From assembly GCF_004023625.1 (NCBI RefSeq), contig NZ_ML137708.1, positions 219,262 to 283,261 of the forward strand: DNA of 64,000 nt, written 5' to 3'. A program made the position numbers and the translations under genes. Positions 42,523 to 50,960 of this stretch are shown one piece after another. Each line of letters starts with the position of its first letter. Position 1 is the first letter of the stretch. The DNA is from Streptomyces cavernae. GTDB lineage: Bacteria > Actinomycetota > Actinomycetes > Streptomycetales > Streptomycetaceae. The notes below the pieces were generated by a model. The model did not search any database. It saw nothing but the letters and a program-made list of their open reading frames with translations, and was not told the origin of the DNA.

Positions 42523-43344
42523 TCAGTCGGCACAGCCGAGCTTGCTGTATCGCTCGTCACCGGTCCAGGATTCCTGGGCCCAGGTGTCCACCGACGCCGC
42601 CGTGAAGCTCTCCTGCTTACCGAGTTCGTCGGTGAACCACTTGGCGAAAGTGGCCGCCCCCTGTTGGCAGTTGTGGATCCCGTCCGGGGCGCGCTGCGCC
42701 TTCTTCGCCGAGGCGTCGGTGCCCCACACCTGTTGGGCGTCGAGGAACGCCGCCGCGCCACCGCTCTTCCCGGCGACTTCCGCGGCTGCCTTGGGAGCGG
42801 TGCGCATCTGCCTCTCGTGCTGCCGGTAGAACCCGTCGATCTTGATGGGCGGCGGTGAGACGAACACGGCCTTGGCCCCGGCTTCCTCGGCCGTGTCGAC
42901 GGCCTTCTGGTAGGCGGCCCGCTGTTGGTCCTGGCTTCCCCAGTCGTACGTCGTGACCTGGTAGGCGATCACGGTGGGACGGAACGACTCGATGTCCTTG
43001 CCCAGTTGCTTCCATGTCTCGTTGGAGATCATCCGCGTGATCTTCTCGCCGCTGTCGACGATCGTGCCCCCACCGTTCGAAGAGGAGTCCTTGAACTCCA
43101 CCCCACTCGCCTTCAGGGCCGCGCCCAGGGCGGGAGCCTGGGCGCCCGCGATGGAGTCGCCCAGCCAAAGCACCTTCGTACCTGCGCTCGTCGTTGTGTT
43201 GCCGTTCCTTTCGTCCCTGGTGCCGGTGCCCTCCTCGCCGCACCCGACCAAGGTCAGGCCGAGCACGGCGACTGCGGTGACCGCGCTCAGGGCATGGCGG
43301 GGGCTGCGAGGAGAACGGGGACGGGACTTGTGCCTGTTGTTCAT
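42523..43344 (-). CDS. SGNH-hydrolase-like lipoprotein paired with an acyltransferase
   Basis: The product is 273 residues. I chose the ATG at 43342-43344, after GGGGG. The lipobox is LTLVGCG, with a Thr/Ser-rich linker. The SGNH domain starts with VLWLGDSIAGAQ, has the Gly region SSNGGGTIVDSG, and carries a C-terminal catalytic Asp/His in APDGIHNCQQGA. It faces outward. With the downstream acyltransferase-3 gene it resembles a split version of OafB/OatA, in which SGNH completes transfer of the acyl group to an exported acceptor. Confidence 0.85.
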   Translation of the reverse strand: MNNRHKSRPRSPRSPRHALSAVTAVAVLGLTLVGCGEEGTGTRDERNGNTTTSAGTKVLWLGDSIAGAQAPALGAALKASGVEFKDSSSNGGGTIVDSGEKITRMISNETWKQLGKDIESFRPTVIAYQVTTYDWGSQDQQRAAYQKAVDTAEEAGAKAVFVSPPPIKIDGFYRQHERQMRTAPKAAAEVAGKSGGAAAFLDAQQVWGTDASAKKAQRAPDGIHNCQQGAATFAKWFTDELGKQESFTAASVDTWAQESWTGDERYSKLGCAD

Positions 43345-43536
43345 GCCCCCAGCACAACAGCCCTCGATAGCCCAATCGCCCGCCGTCATCATTCGCTCAT
43401 AGTCCGGACAAGGAGTGCTCATGAAGGCCGCCGCCCAGAATGCGGTGCGCAGTTCGTCGACGGCGGCCGGTGGCCCGGCGCCGACGACGCCACCGTTTCG
43501 CTGACGCGCTCACCTCCGTCGGACGGCGTGGCGGCG

Positions 43537-44061
43537 ATGAAGTACACGCCCCGACCCGCGCGTTGCTCCCCGTACTCGTGTTTCATCGGACTGGGCAGCG
43601 CGACCGTACCCGATCCCGAGCTGGTGAGCCGTCTTATCGTGCGGGCCCTGCGTGCGGCCGGGCTGCGGGGTGTCGTACAGCGCGGCTGGGCCGGTCTCCG
43701 GGCGGACGGCGACGACATGTTCACCGTCGACGAGGTCCCGCACTCCGCGCTGTTCCCGCACATGGCCGCCGTGGTGCACCACTCGGGTGCGGGCACGACC
43801 GCGGCGGGACTGTGCGCGGGTGTTCCCGCGGTGCCGATGCCCGTCCAGTTCGACGAGGGTTTCTGGGCCGCGCGGCTGGTCTCGCTCGGGGTCGCGCCGT
43901 GCGCGGTCCCACTGCGCACGCTCTCCGCTGACCGGCTCGCAGCGGCCCTCCTACGGGCGACCCGGGAGCCGTCGGACGCCCGTCGGGCCCGGGACCTGGC
44001 CGGGCGGATCCGCGCCGAGGACGGGGTGGCGCCTGTCCTCGCCGCCCTGCACCGGCTCTGA
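43537..44061 (+). pseudogene. Truncated UGT/EryCIII-type glycosyltransferase (C-terminal fragment)
   Basis: From about 43585 the frame matches the C-terminal donor-binding half of GT1 glycosyltransferases: FIGLGSATVPDPEL, GLRGVVQRGWAGL, VDEVPHSALFPHMAAVVHHSGAGTTAAGL and VPAVPMPVQFDEGFWAARL. Family members have about 400 residues; only about 160 C-terminal residues remain and the acceptor-binding N-terminal half is absent. The preceding sequence in all frames lacks that domain. I infer an inactive relic. It lies just after the SGNH gene promoter region. Confidence 0.75.
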
Positions 44062-44174
44062 GCGACCCGCCGGCCGCACCAAACGGGTCTGTCGGGGCAC
44101 GGGTCCCGTAGGGGCACGGAACCCGTCGGGCAACGAACCCCTTGGGACCCGGAACCCGTCGGGCCTGGAGGCCC

Positions 44175-44783
44175 TCAGGCCCACTCCTCCCGCAGCCCGT
44201 CTTCCGGTGCCCGCTCGGGCCGTTGGTGCGGGTCCGCCCTTGGGCGCGCGCGGACGCGCGACCCGGCGAGCGGGGCGAGCCGGTCGGCCGCGCCCTCGAC
44301 GAGTTCCAGGTCGGCCCTGGTGTGGGCGATGGCCGCGTCGATGAGGAGGGACACCAGGGGGTCGCCCGTGTGGGAGCGCCGCAGCCGGGTCAGGCCGGCG
44401 AGTTCGGAGAGGTACGACTGGCGCTGCGCCGTCACGAAGGTGTTCAGGGCGTCGGCGCCGAGGGCGGAGGCACCGAACAGTTTGAGGAACAGTTCGTCGC
44501 GGAAACCGCCCGTGCGCACCCAAGCGCTGGTGGCCCACTCCCGCAACTCCTCCTGCCCGGTCGCCGTGAGGCTGTACAGGGTCTTGTCGGGCCGGTCCGA
44601 CTGGGCCACTTGGGACCTGGTGACATAGCCGTCGCGGACGAGGCGCTCCAAGATCTGGTAAAGGTGCCCGATGTTGAGCCCGCCCCACTGCGGGCCCACG
44701 GCCTCCTCGAAGCGACCCTTGAGCTCGTAACCGTGATCGGGCCCCTCGGTCAGCAACGCCAACACGGCGTGATGCAGCGGCAT
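44175..44783 (-). CDS. PadR-family transcriptional regulator
   Basis: The product is 202 residues from ATG 44781-44783, 7 nt after GGAGG. PadR winged helix: [27 protein letters not shown] and [18 protein letters not shown]. The C-terminal helical domain ends in an Arg/Pro-rich tail. It is divergent from an ABC exporter operon and two palindromes lie between the starts (44800-44834), so it is the probable repressor of that exporter, responding to the exported drug or peptide. Confidence 0.92.
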   Translation of the reverse strand: MPLHHAVLALLTEGPDHGYELKGRFEEAVGPQWGGLNIGHLYQILERLVRDGYVTRSQVAQSDRPDKTLYSLTATGQEELREWATSAWVRTGGFRDELFLKLFGASALGADALNTFVTAQRQSYLSELAGLTRLRRSHTGDPLVSLLIDAAIAHTRADLELVEGAADRLAPLAGSRVRARPRADPHQRPERAPEDGLREEWA

Positions 44784-44799
44784 TTTGCACCTCCACTGG

Positions 44800-44834
44800 A
44801 TTGTGACAATGTACCGCTGCATTGCCGCAATGCA
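44800..44834. promoter_or_regulatory. Twin palindromes between padR and the ABC exporter (candidate PadR operators)
   Basis: ATTGT-G-ACAAT (44800-44810) and TGCATTG-CCG-CAATGCA (44818-44834) are adjacent perfect palindromes sharing ATTG/CAAT half-sites. They fill the 69-bp divergent promoter gap. Confidence 0.7.
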
Positions 44835-44852
44835 CGATGGGTGGGAGAGATC

Positions 44853-45551
44853 ATGGGTGTGCGACTGCTGGGTGTGACGCGACGGTATCCGGGGCTGACC
44901 GCCCTGGACGCCGTCGACCTGGAGATAGCGGACGGCGAAGCCGTAGCGGTCACCGGCCCGTCGGGCTCGGGAAAGTCCACCGTGCTGCACCTGGTCGGAG
45001 GCATGGACCGGCCGGACGAGGGAGCCGTCGAGGTGGACGGCAAGGAACTGACGGCTCGTGAGTTGGACGCGCACCGCCGTCGGGTCGGGTTCGTCTTCCA
45101 GCGCTTCCATCTGCTGCCCGCGCTGACCGTGCTGGACAACGTGATGGCACCGGTGCTGCCCCGCCGGGTGGACTTCGACCGGCGGGCCCGCGCGATGGAG
45201 CTGCTGGAGGCGGTCGGTCTGGGCGAACGCGGCGACGCGCTGCCGTCCGAGCTCTCCGGTGGCCAGCAGCAGCGGGTGGCGATCTCCCGGGCGCTGATCA
45301 ACCGGCCCGGGCTGCTGCTCGCGGACGAGCCGACCGGCAACCTCGACAGCGCGACCGGGCGGGAGATCATCGATCTGCTGCTGTCGCTGCGTGAGCGCTA
45401 CGGGATGACGATGGTGCTCACCACCCATGACCCGGAGGTGGCCGTCGCCTGCGACCGGATCGTGCGGCTGCACGACGGCCGGATCGTCACCGACGAACGC
45501 GTGGCACCGGCCCCCGACGTGCTCGACCGGCTCGGGGGTCTGCGTCCGTGA
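44853..45551 (+). CDS. ABC transporter ATP-binding protein (MacB/LolD type)
   Basis: The product is 232 residues from ATG 44853, after GGGAGAG. Walker A is GPSGSGKST, the signature is [15 protein letters not shown], and Walker B is [13 protein letters not shown]. It belongs to the family that works with FtsX-type permeases in export or mechanotransmission of peptides, drugs or lipoproteins. The permease gene follows with a 4-nt GTGA overlap. Confidence 0.95.
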   Translation: MGVRLLGVTRRYPGLTALDAVDLEIADGEAVAVTGPSGSGKSTVLHLVGGMDRPDEGAVEVDGKELTARELDAHRRRVGFVFQRFHLLPALTVLDNVMAPVLPRRVDFDRRARAMELLEAVGLGERGDALPSELSGGQQQRVAISRALINRPGLLLADEPTGNLDSATGREIIDLLLSLRERYGMTMVLTTHDPEVAVACDRIVRLHDGRIVTDERVAPAPDVLDRLGGLRP

Positions 45552-48370
45552 TCGCCATGATCCTCTCCCAGCTGCGCAGACGCCGTTCCCGCGCCCTCGC
45601 GCTGGCCTCGGGCATCCTGGTCGCCGCCACCAGCTTCGTCCTGCTTACCGGGACGGTGACCACGAGCCAGGCACGGACCACCGGGATCGTCGAGGCCAGT
45701 GCCCGTTCCGCGTACGACATCCTGGTCCGGCCGGCCGGCACCAAGGGCGCCGTGGAGCGTGACCGGGGTCTGGTCGAGGCCAACTTCCTGTCGGGGGTCT
45801 TCGGCGGCATGACCCTCGACCAGTACCGGCGGATCAAGTCCCTCTCTGGAGTCGAGACCGCCGCACCGGTCGCCAACATCGGCTACACACTCGTGCAGAG
45901 CACCGTCCCGGTCGACGTGTCGGCGTTCAGGGACAGCAAGGCGCAGTCCCAACTGCTCCGCCTCAAACCGAAATTGACCGCAGGGCTGGCCGGATACCCG
46001 TCCGCCGACCAGTACGTCTACCTCACGCGCAACCCGATCGTCGACTACGAGGAGTTCAACGAGACGACCTGGCCCGGCCTCCTGCACGAGAAGGCGGGCG
46101 GCAAGAAGTACGCGGTCTGCTGGTTCTACAACGAGGACAAGAGCGGGAAGACGAAGGACTGGAATGGCGAGCCGCTGCCCCGGCCCATGACGTTGTTCAA
46201 CCCCGAACCCGAAACGGCCTTCTCCCCCGACGCCCGCTCACGCATGACCTGCGTACCGGGGGACGGAAAGCCCGTCGCCGAGGTGCCGGTCGCCTTCCCG
46301 GTACTGCTGTCGGCCATCGACCCGGCCGCGGAGGACGAACTCGTGGGCCTGAGCGGTGCGGTCACCTCGGGGCGGATGCTCACCGCGAAGGACCGGCCGG
46401 TGTGGGGGCCCGACGCGTTCAGCCTGGACCCGGTGGAATCGCAACGGCAGCACGACTACCAGACACCGGTCATGCTCAGCAGCCGCGCCCTGACCGCCGG
46501 CACCCTGAGCGCCACCGTGGAGCGGCTGGACGTCGGCGACCCGGCCGCCCTGCCCGCCAAGCTGGGCAGCGCCCAGGCCCATGACTTCGTCAACGGCCTG
46601 CGCGGCACCGCCGTCGGCAAGGTGACCGCCGACCTCGCCGCGGGCTTCCGATCCAAGATCGCCGTGAACGAGATCGTGGAGAACTACTGGACGGTCGGCC
46701 CGGTCGGCTACCGCAGCACCGAGGACGGCCTGGTCGCGCAGACCCGGCCCGCACAGCCTCCGGGCCTGTGGAAGGACAACGTCGGCGAGTCCCTGGAGTG
46801 GAACGTCCCCGAGGAGAACACGGGCACCCAGTTCCGCAAGGTCACCCCGCACGCCTCCACCAGCTGCCTGGGGAGGAAGGACTGCGAGCCCGAGGACCGC
46901 GGGCGCGGGCCGGCGCCGGTGCTGAACGTCGTCGGCCGCTACGACGCCGCCAAGCTGCGCGGCTTCTCCGCGCTGTCCAAGGTGCCGCTGGAGACGTACC
47001 AGTCGCCAGAGGTCACCGGCGCGGACGACGCTACGCGGAAGGCCCTGGACAACCAGCCGCTGCGTCCCGACCGCAACCTCGGGGGCTACCTCAGCGCGCC
47101 GCCCACCCTGCTCACCACGCTCGACTCGATCTCCGTCTTCACCCACAGCCGCAGAAAGGCCACGGCGCAGGAGAAGGCGCCGATCAGTGCCATCCGGATC
47201 CGGGTGGAGGGTGTGAAGGGTGTCGACCCCGCCTCCCGGGCCCGGGTCAACTCCGTCGCGGGGCAGATCCGCGCCGCCTATCCGGACCTCCAGTTGGACG
47301 TCACCGTCGGCAGTTCACCCGCCCCGCAGACCATCGTGCTGCCGTCGGACAAGACGACCATCAAGGTCACCGAACGCTGGGTCGCCAAGGGCGTGGCGCT
47401 GCGGATCCTCAAGGCCGTGGACACCAAGAGCGCGGTGCTGTTCGTCCTGGTCCTGGTGGTCTGCGGGCTCTTCCTGAGCCAGGCCGCACTGGCCTCGGTG
47501 CGGTCGCGCCGCACCGAGATCGGCACGCTGCGCTGCGTGGGGTGGAGCACGCCGGAGATCCTTCGTCTGATTCTCGGCGAGCTGGCGGTGATCGGCTTCG
47601 GCGCGGGTGCGCTGGGCGCTCTCCTCGCCTACGGCCTGGGCAGCCTCCTGGATCTGCCCGGTTCAGCGGCGAAGGCCGCCCTGGTCCTGCCCGTCGCGCT
47701 GCTGCTGGCGCTCGTCGCGGGGCTCGTGCCCGCCTGGCGCGCGACCCGGGTGACGCCGCTGGACGCGGTCACACCCGCGGTGACCGCCACCCGCCGGGCG
47801 GTTCCCGTCCGTTCCGTCGCCGGTCTCGCGCTACGCAACCTGGTGCGCGCCCGGGGCCGGACGCTGCTCGGCGCCGCGGGGCTGGCGCTCGGGGTGGCGG
47901 CCTTCACCGTGCTGCTCTCCCTCACGCTCGCCTTCCGGGGCGAGGTGGCCGGCTCCCTCCTGGGCAACGCCGTCGTCGCCCAGGCCCGCACGGCCGACTA
48001 TGTGAGCGTCGTCCTGTCGCTGTTGCTCGGTGCGGCCGGGGCGGTGGACGTGCTGGTCATGTCCCAGCGCGAGCGGGCCGCCGACCTCGCGGTGCTGCGC
48101 GCCACCGGTTGGTCGAACCGGGAACTCGCGCGGCTCACTCTCTACGAGGGTGCCGGCCTCGCGATGCTGGGCGGCCTGACCGGCGCCGCGGTCGGTCTGA
48201 CGACGGTCGTGGCGCTCGGTCAGGGAGTGCTGGCCGGGCGGCTGCTGGTGGTGGCCGGCGCCGCCCTGCTGGCCGGCCTGGCCGCGGTCGGCCTGGTGTG
48301 CGCGGTCCTCTCCGTGCCGATCCGGGCGCTGTCCCGCATCGCCCCGGCCCATCTGCTGGCGGCGGAGTGA
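45548..48370 (+). CDS. FtsX-like ABC transporter permease
   Basis: The product is 940 residues from GTG 45548, overlapping the upstream stop. An N-terminal helix (about 10-35) is followed by a very large extracytoplasmic region (about 40-610). The first FtsX block of three helices spans about 625-745, with RRTEIGTLRCVGWSTPEILRLIL. The second block ends the protein, with RERAADLAVLRATGWSNREL. With its ATPase it should export or extrude a toxic or signalling compound. It ends 30 bp from the convergent protease gene. Confidence 0.92.
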   Translation: MIAMILSQLRRRRSRALALASGILVAATSFVLLTGTVTTSQARTTGIVEASARSAYDILVRPAGTKGAVERDRGLVEANFLSGVFGGMTLDQYRRIKSLSGVETAAPVANIGYTLVQSTVPVDVSAFRDSKAQSQLLRLKPKLTAGLAGYPSADQYVYLTRNPIVDYEEFNETTWPGLLHEKAGGKKYAVCWFYNEDKSGKTKDWNGEPLPRPMTLFNPEPETAFSPDARSRMTCVPGDGKPVAEVPVAFPVLLSAIDPAAEDELVGLSGAVTSGRMLTAKDRPVWGPDAFSLDPVESQRQHDYQTPVMLSSRALTAGTLSATVERLDVGDPAALPAKLGSAQAHDFVNGLRGTAVGKVTADLAAGFRSKIAVNEIVENYWTVGPVGYRSTEDGLVAQTRPAQPPGLWKDNVGESLEWNVPEENTGTQFRKVTPHASTSCLGRKDCEPEDRGRGPAPVLNVVGRYDAAKLRGFSALSKVPLETYQSPEVTGADDATRKALDNQPLRPDRNLGGYLSAPPTLLTTLDSISVFTHSRRKATAQEKAPISAIRIRVEGVKGVDPASRARVNSVAGQIRAAYPDLQLDVTVGSSPAPQTIVLPSDKTTIKVTERWVAKGVALRILKAVDTKSAVLFVLVLVVCGLFLSQAALASVRSRRTEIGTLRCVGWSTPEILRLILGELAVIGFGAGALGALLAYGLGSLLDLPGSAAKAALVLPVALLLALVAGLVPAWRATRVTPLDAVTPAVTATRRAVPVRSVAGLALRNLVRARGRTLLGAAGLALGVAAFTVLLSLTLAFRGEVAGSLLGNAVVAQARTADYVSVVLSLLLGAAGAVDVLVMSQRERAADLAVLRATGWSNRELARLTLYEGAGLAMLGGLTGAAVGLTTVVALGQGVLAGRLLVVAGAALLAGLAAVGLVCAVLSVPIRALSRIAPAHLLAAE

Positions 48371-48400
48371 GGTGACCGGGCCCCCGGTGCGGAGTGGTGC

Positions 48401-49840
48401 TCACCCCACGGTGATGTGCACCCTCATGTCGTCCGCTCCGGGGGTGCCGACCGCCTCGATGGTGACACCGCTCCATTTGCCCTGGGGGAGGTTGAGGGGC
48501 GGCTTCGTGGTCTCGCCGGCGACCGCGTTGCCGCCCGAGGGGTAGAGGTCGTCGCTGTCGCCGCGGTTGCCGCGGCCGAACATCCGGGACAGGTCGCCCC
48601 GGCCGTCGGCCTGGAGGAGTTCGATGGCGAGGTTGTTCTCGTCGTTGACGTTGTCGATGGACTCGTCGACCACGTAGACGGCGAGGCCCTCGTCGGGCAG
48701 GAAGGCGTCCTGGCCGCGCCGGCGACGGTACTCGACGAGGATGTACTGGGTGTCGGTCATGGTCGCGGGGTTGTGGACGAACACGGCCTCGCCGTCCTCC
48801 GCGGCGGGCCTGAGCGTGATGTCGCGGGTGGTCTTGTTGACCACCTGGGGCTCCATCCAGCCGTGGAACATGCGGAGCATGGCGTTGGGGAAGACCGGTG
48901 TGAGTCCGCCGTTGCCCCAGGAACCGCCCGCCATCAGGCAGTAGTTGCCCAGACCCTGCGAGCGGGTGTGCTTCTGCCGGCCGGTGTCGTAGTAGTCGGC
49001 CCAGCGGGCGGCGAGGTGGCCCCACTCATGGGCGCAGACACCGACGGCGCAGTCCTCGGGGACGGTGAGGAAGGTGCGGACGGACAGGCCGGGCGCGACC
49101 TCCAAGCCGTTCGGGATGGTCCACTTCAGGCTCCACAGGTCGGCGCGCTGCGTCGTCTGCTCGGCGCCCCGTCCCGCGTGGATGACGAACAGCGCGGTCA
49201 CGACGCCCTCGCCGAGGGCGTCGTAGGCGGTGAAGTCCACTCCCGCGGCCTTGGCGGCCTCGACTGCGTCCCGCGCCAACCCTTGCGAGTTTCTGGGGAA
49301 GTTGGCGTTCATGCCGGAGTTTCCGTCGGCGTAGTAGGCGACCGGCTGGGGCATGCGGAACCAGCCGTGCACCTCGCCCTGGACGTCTATGCCGGTGGTC
49401 GGCGAGGCGTCGAAGCCGCTGACGTCCCGGTAGTAGGAGCGCATGCTGCCGGAGGGGTACTCGTCGAGGCCGAACAGCATGCTGTCGTAGTGGCCCGGAC
49501 CGTGGTCGGGTTCGTGCGGCTGATCGGGGAAGTCGACGAGCAGCACCAACGTCCGGATGACGCCGCGCAGTTGGGTCGATGGACGGTCGATCAGCTGCTG
49601 GTCGGTGCTGGGGCCCTGCTCGATCCGGCCGTCGTCGAGGCCGATGAGGTTCTCACCCCGGCGGCCGGCGCGCCACACGGCGTAGTACTCCTCGAACGTC
49701 GTGGCCTCGGGCAGCCGCCGGGTTTTGATGAGTTCCAGGTAGCGCGCGTAGAGCTGGGCCAGGGCCTGCGGCGACAGGGGCACGGGGCAGGGGGCGGCGT
49801 GGTCGTGGGCGGGGCGGAGCGGGCTGGGGGTGATGCGCAT
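48401..49840 (-). CDS. M6-type metalloprotease domain protein
   Basis: The product is 479 residues. I chose the ATG at 49838-49840, with AAGGGACC 6 nt upstream. The zinc site is HEWGH at about residue 271, in CAHEWGHLAARWADYYD, followed by a downstream Gly/Met turn (LMAGGSWGNGG). The region GVIRTLVLLVDFPDQPH is typical of M6 immune-inhibitor-A-like proteases. No N-terminal signal peptide is apparent, which is unusual for this family; the first 60 residues are soluble. It is a single gene, preceded by a region with direct repeats at 49859-49942. Confidence 0.85.
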   Translation of the reverse strand: MRITPSPLRPAHDHAAPCPVPLSPQALAQLYARYLELIKTRRLPEATTFEEYYAVWRAGRRGENLIGLDDGRIEQGPSTDQQLIDRPSTQLRGVIRTLVLLVDFPDQPHEPDHGPGHYDSMLFGLDEYPSGSMRSYYRDVSGFDASPTTGIDVQGEVHGWFRMPQPVAYYADGNSGMNANFPRNSQGLARDAVEAAKAAGVDFTAYDALGEGVVTALFVIHAGRGAEQTTQRADLWSLKWTIPNGLEVAPGLSVRTFLTVPEDCAVGVCAHEWGHLAARWADYYDTGRQKHTRSQGLGNYCLMAGGSWGNGGLTPVFPNAMLRMFHGWMEPQVVNKTTRDITLRPAAEDGEAVFVHNPATMTDTQYILVEYRRRRGQDAFLPDEGLAVYVVDESIDNVNDENNLAIELLQADGRGDLSRMFGRGNRGDSDDLYPSGGNAVAGETTKPPLNLPQGKWSGVTIEAVGTPGADDMRVHITVG

Positions 49841-50125
49841 GGTGGTCCCTTTCGAGGGCGGGCCGGCGGAGTGCCGGACTTGATCGGGCTGTGGAGTGCG
49901 GAAATTGGTCGGGCGGGCGGAGTGCCGGACATGGTCGGGCCGGTGGGGGTGCGGGACGCGCGCATAGTGGCCGCTGATCGCCCTGGAGCGCGTGTCCGGC
50001 ACGGGTTCCGGAATCGGACGGAGGTGGCTTCGCACGCGAAGATGCCTGTTTCGAGCGCGAAAGTTCCGTAAAGCCGCGGACTGTGACGGACTGTCGGTTT
50101 CTGTCGTGACAGGGGACAGTGTTCG

Positions 50126-50788
50126 TCAGCGTCCCTGCGGGGTCCAACCGGCTGGCCGGAGAATACCGAGGAGAAGTTGGACGAGTTCGTCCACCACCTC
50201 GTCCAGGGTGGCGTCGACCCAGCCGGCCTGCCAGTCGTGCAGCAGACCGTTGACGCTGCCGATGAAGGCCGCGGCGGCGATGCGGTAGTCACGCGGGGCC
50301 GCCTCGCCGCGTTCGGCGGCGGCCGCGGCCTCGGCGCAGATGAAGTCGACCCAGCGCGACCGGCGTTCGAGGCGCTGGCGCTCCAGCCGCGGGCTGACGC
50401 CGATGATCTCGGTGAAGGTGATGCGCAGTCGGCGGGGGTCGCCGGTGACGTTGGCGGCGTAGGCGCGGAACGCCGCGGTGACGCGTTCCGCGATGGGCCG
50501 GCCCTCCGCCGTGGCGAGGCCTTCCAGGGCGGCCTCCTCGGCCCAGTCGTTGACCTGGAGGTGGAGGGCGGCCAGAACGTCCTCGAGGGTGCGGAACTCC
50601 TCGTAGAACTGACGGGTCGAGAGTCCGGCGGCCTCGCTGAGGGCGGCGACCGTCGCGCCCCGGTAGCCGGGGGTGTCCCCGAACAACTGCAGGCCCGCGT
50701 CCAGGAAACGCCGACGCCGTTCGGCTTGTCGCTCCTGGGCGGACTTGCCCCCGTAACGGCCGGTCGGCTGTCTGAGCCTGCCCGCCAC
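50126..50788 (-). CDS. TetR-family regulator
   Basis: The product is 220 residues. I chose GTG 50786-50788, which follows GGGAGG; the frame stays open to 50809. HTH: RRFLDAGLQLFG followed by GATVAALSEAAGLSTRQFYEEF. The ligand-binding part (about 75-210) is unremarkable. It is divergent from a secreted beta-propeller gene; palindromes at 50860-50888 lie between them and are probably its operators. Confidence 0.9.
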   Translation of the reverse strand: MAGRLRQPTGRYGGKSAQERQAERRRRFLDAGLQLFGDTPGYRGATVAALSEAAGLSTRQFYEEFRTLEDVLAALHLQVNDWAEEAALEGLATAEGRPIAERVTAAFRAYAANVTGDPRRLRITFTEIIGVSPRLERQRLERRSRWVDFICAEAAAAAERGEAAPRDYRIAAAAFIGSVNGLLHDWQAGWVDATLDEVVDELVQLLLGILRPAGWTPQGR

Positions 50789-50859
50789 ACTGCCTCCCTC
50801 ATTGACCACTGCGCTGATTTTGTCGCGTCCGGAGTCTTGTGAAGACGGCGACCCCTTCC

Positions 50860-50888
50860 TTACTTTCCAGTAAGTACATTCTGAATGT
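50860..50888. promoter_or_regulatory. Two palindromes between tetR and the beta-propeller gene
   Basis: TTACT-TTCC-AGTAA (50860-50873) and ACATTC-T-GAATGT (50876-50888) are perfect and adjacent in an AT-rich patch. TTACT/AGTAA half-sites are typical of several TetR operators. They may control both divergent genes. Confidence 0.6.
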
Positions 50889-50960
50889 TCGCGTATTCAG
50901 ATCTGCCCACCCTACGCCTGTCATGCTCTCGTCACTCTCCTCGCAGGGAAGGGAACGCCC

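Noticed and set aside
46768..48375. A second long plus-strand frame inside the FtsX gene
   Set aside because: It is Gly/Arg/Ala-rich with no membrane helices, whereas the chosen frame has clear FtsX blocks.
48416..50071. A 551-codon plus-strand frame
   Set aside because: It is antisense to the protease gene, whose HEWGH motif and ribosome site are on the minus strand.
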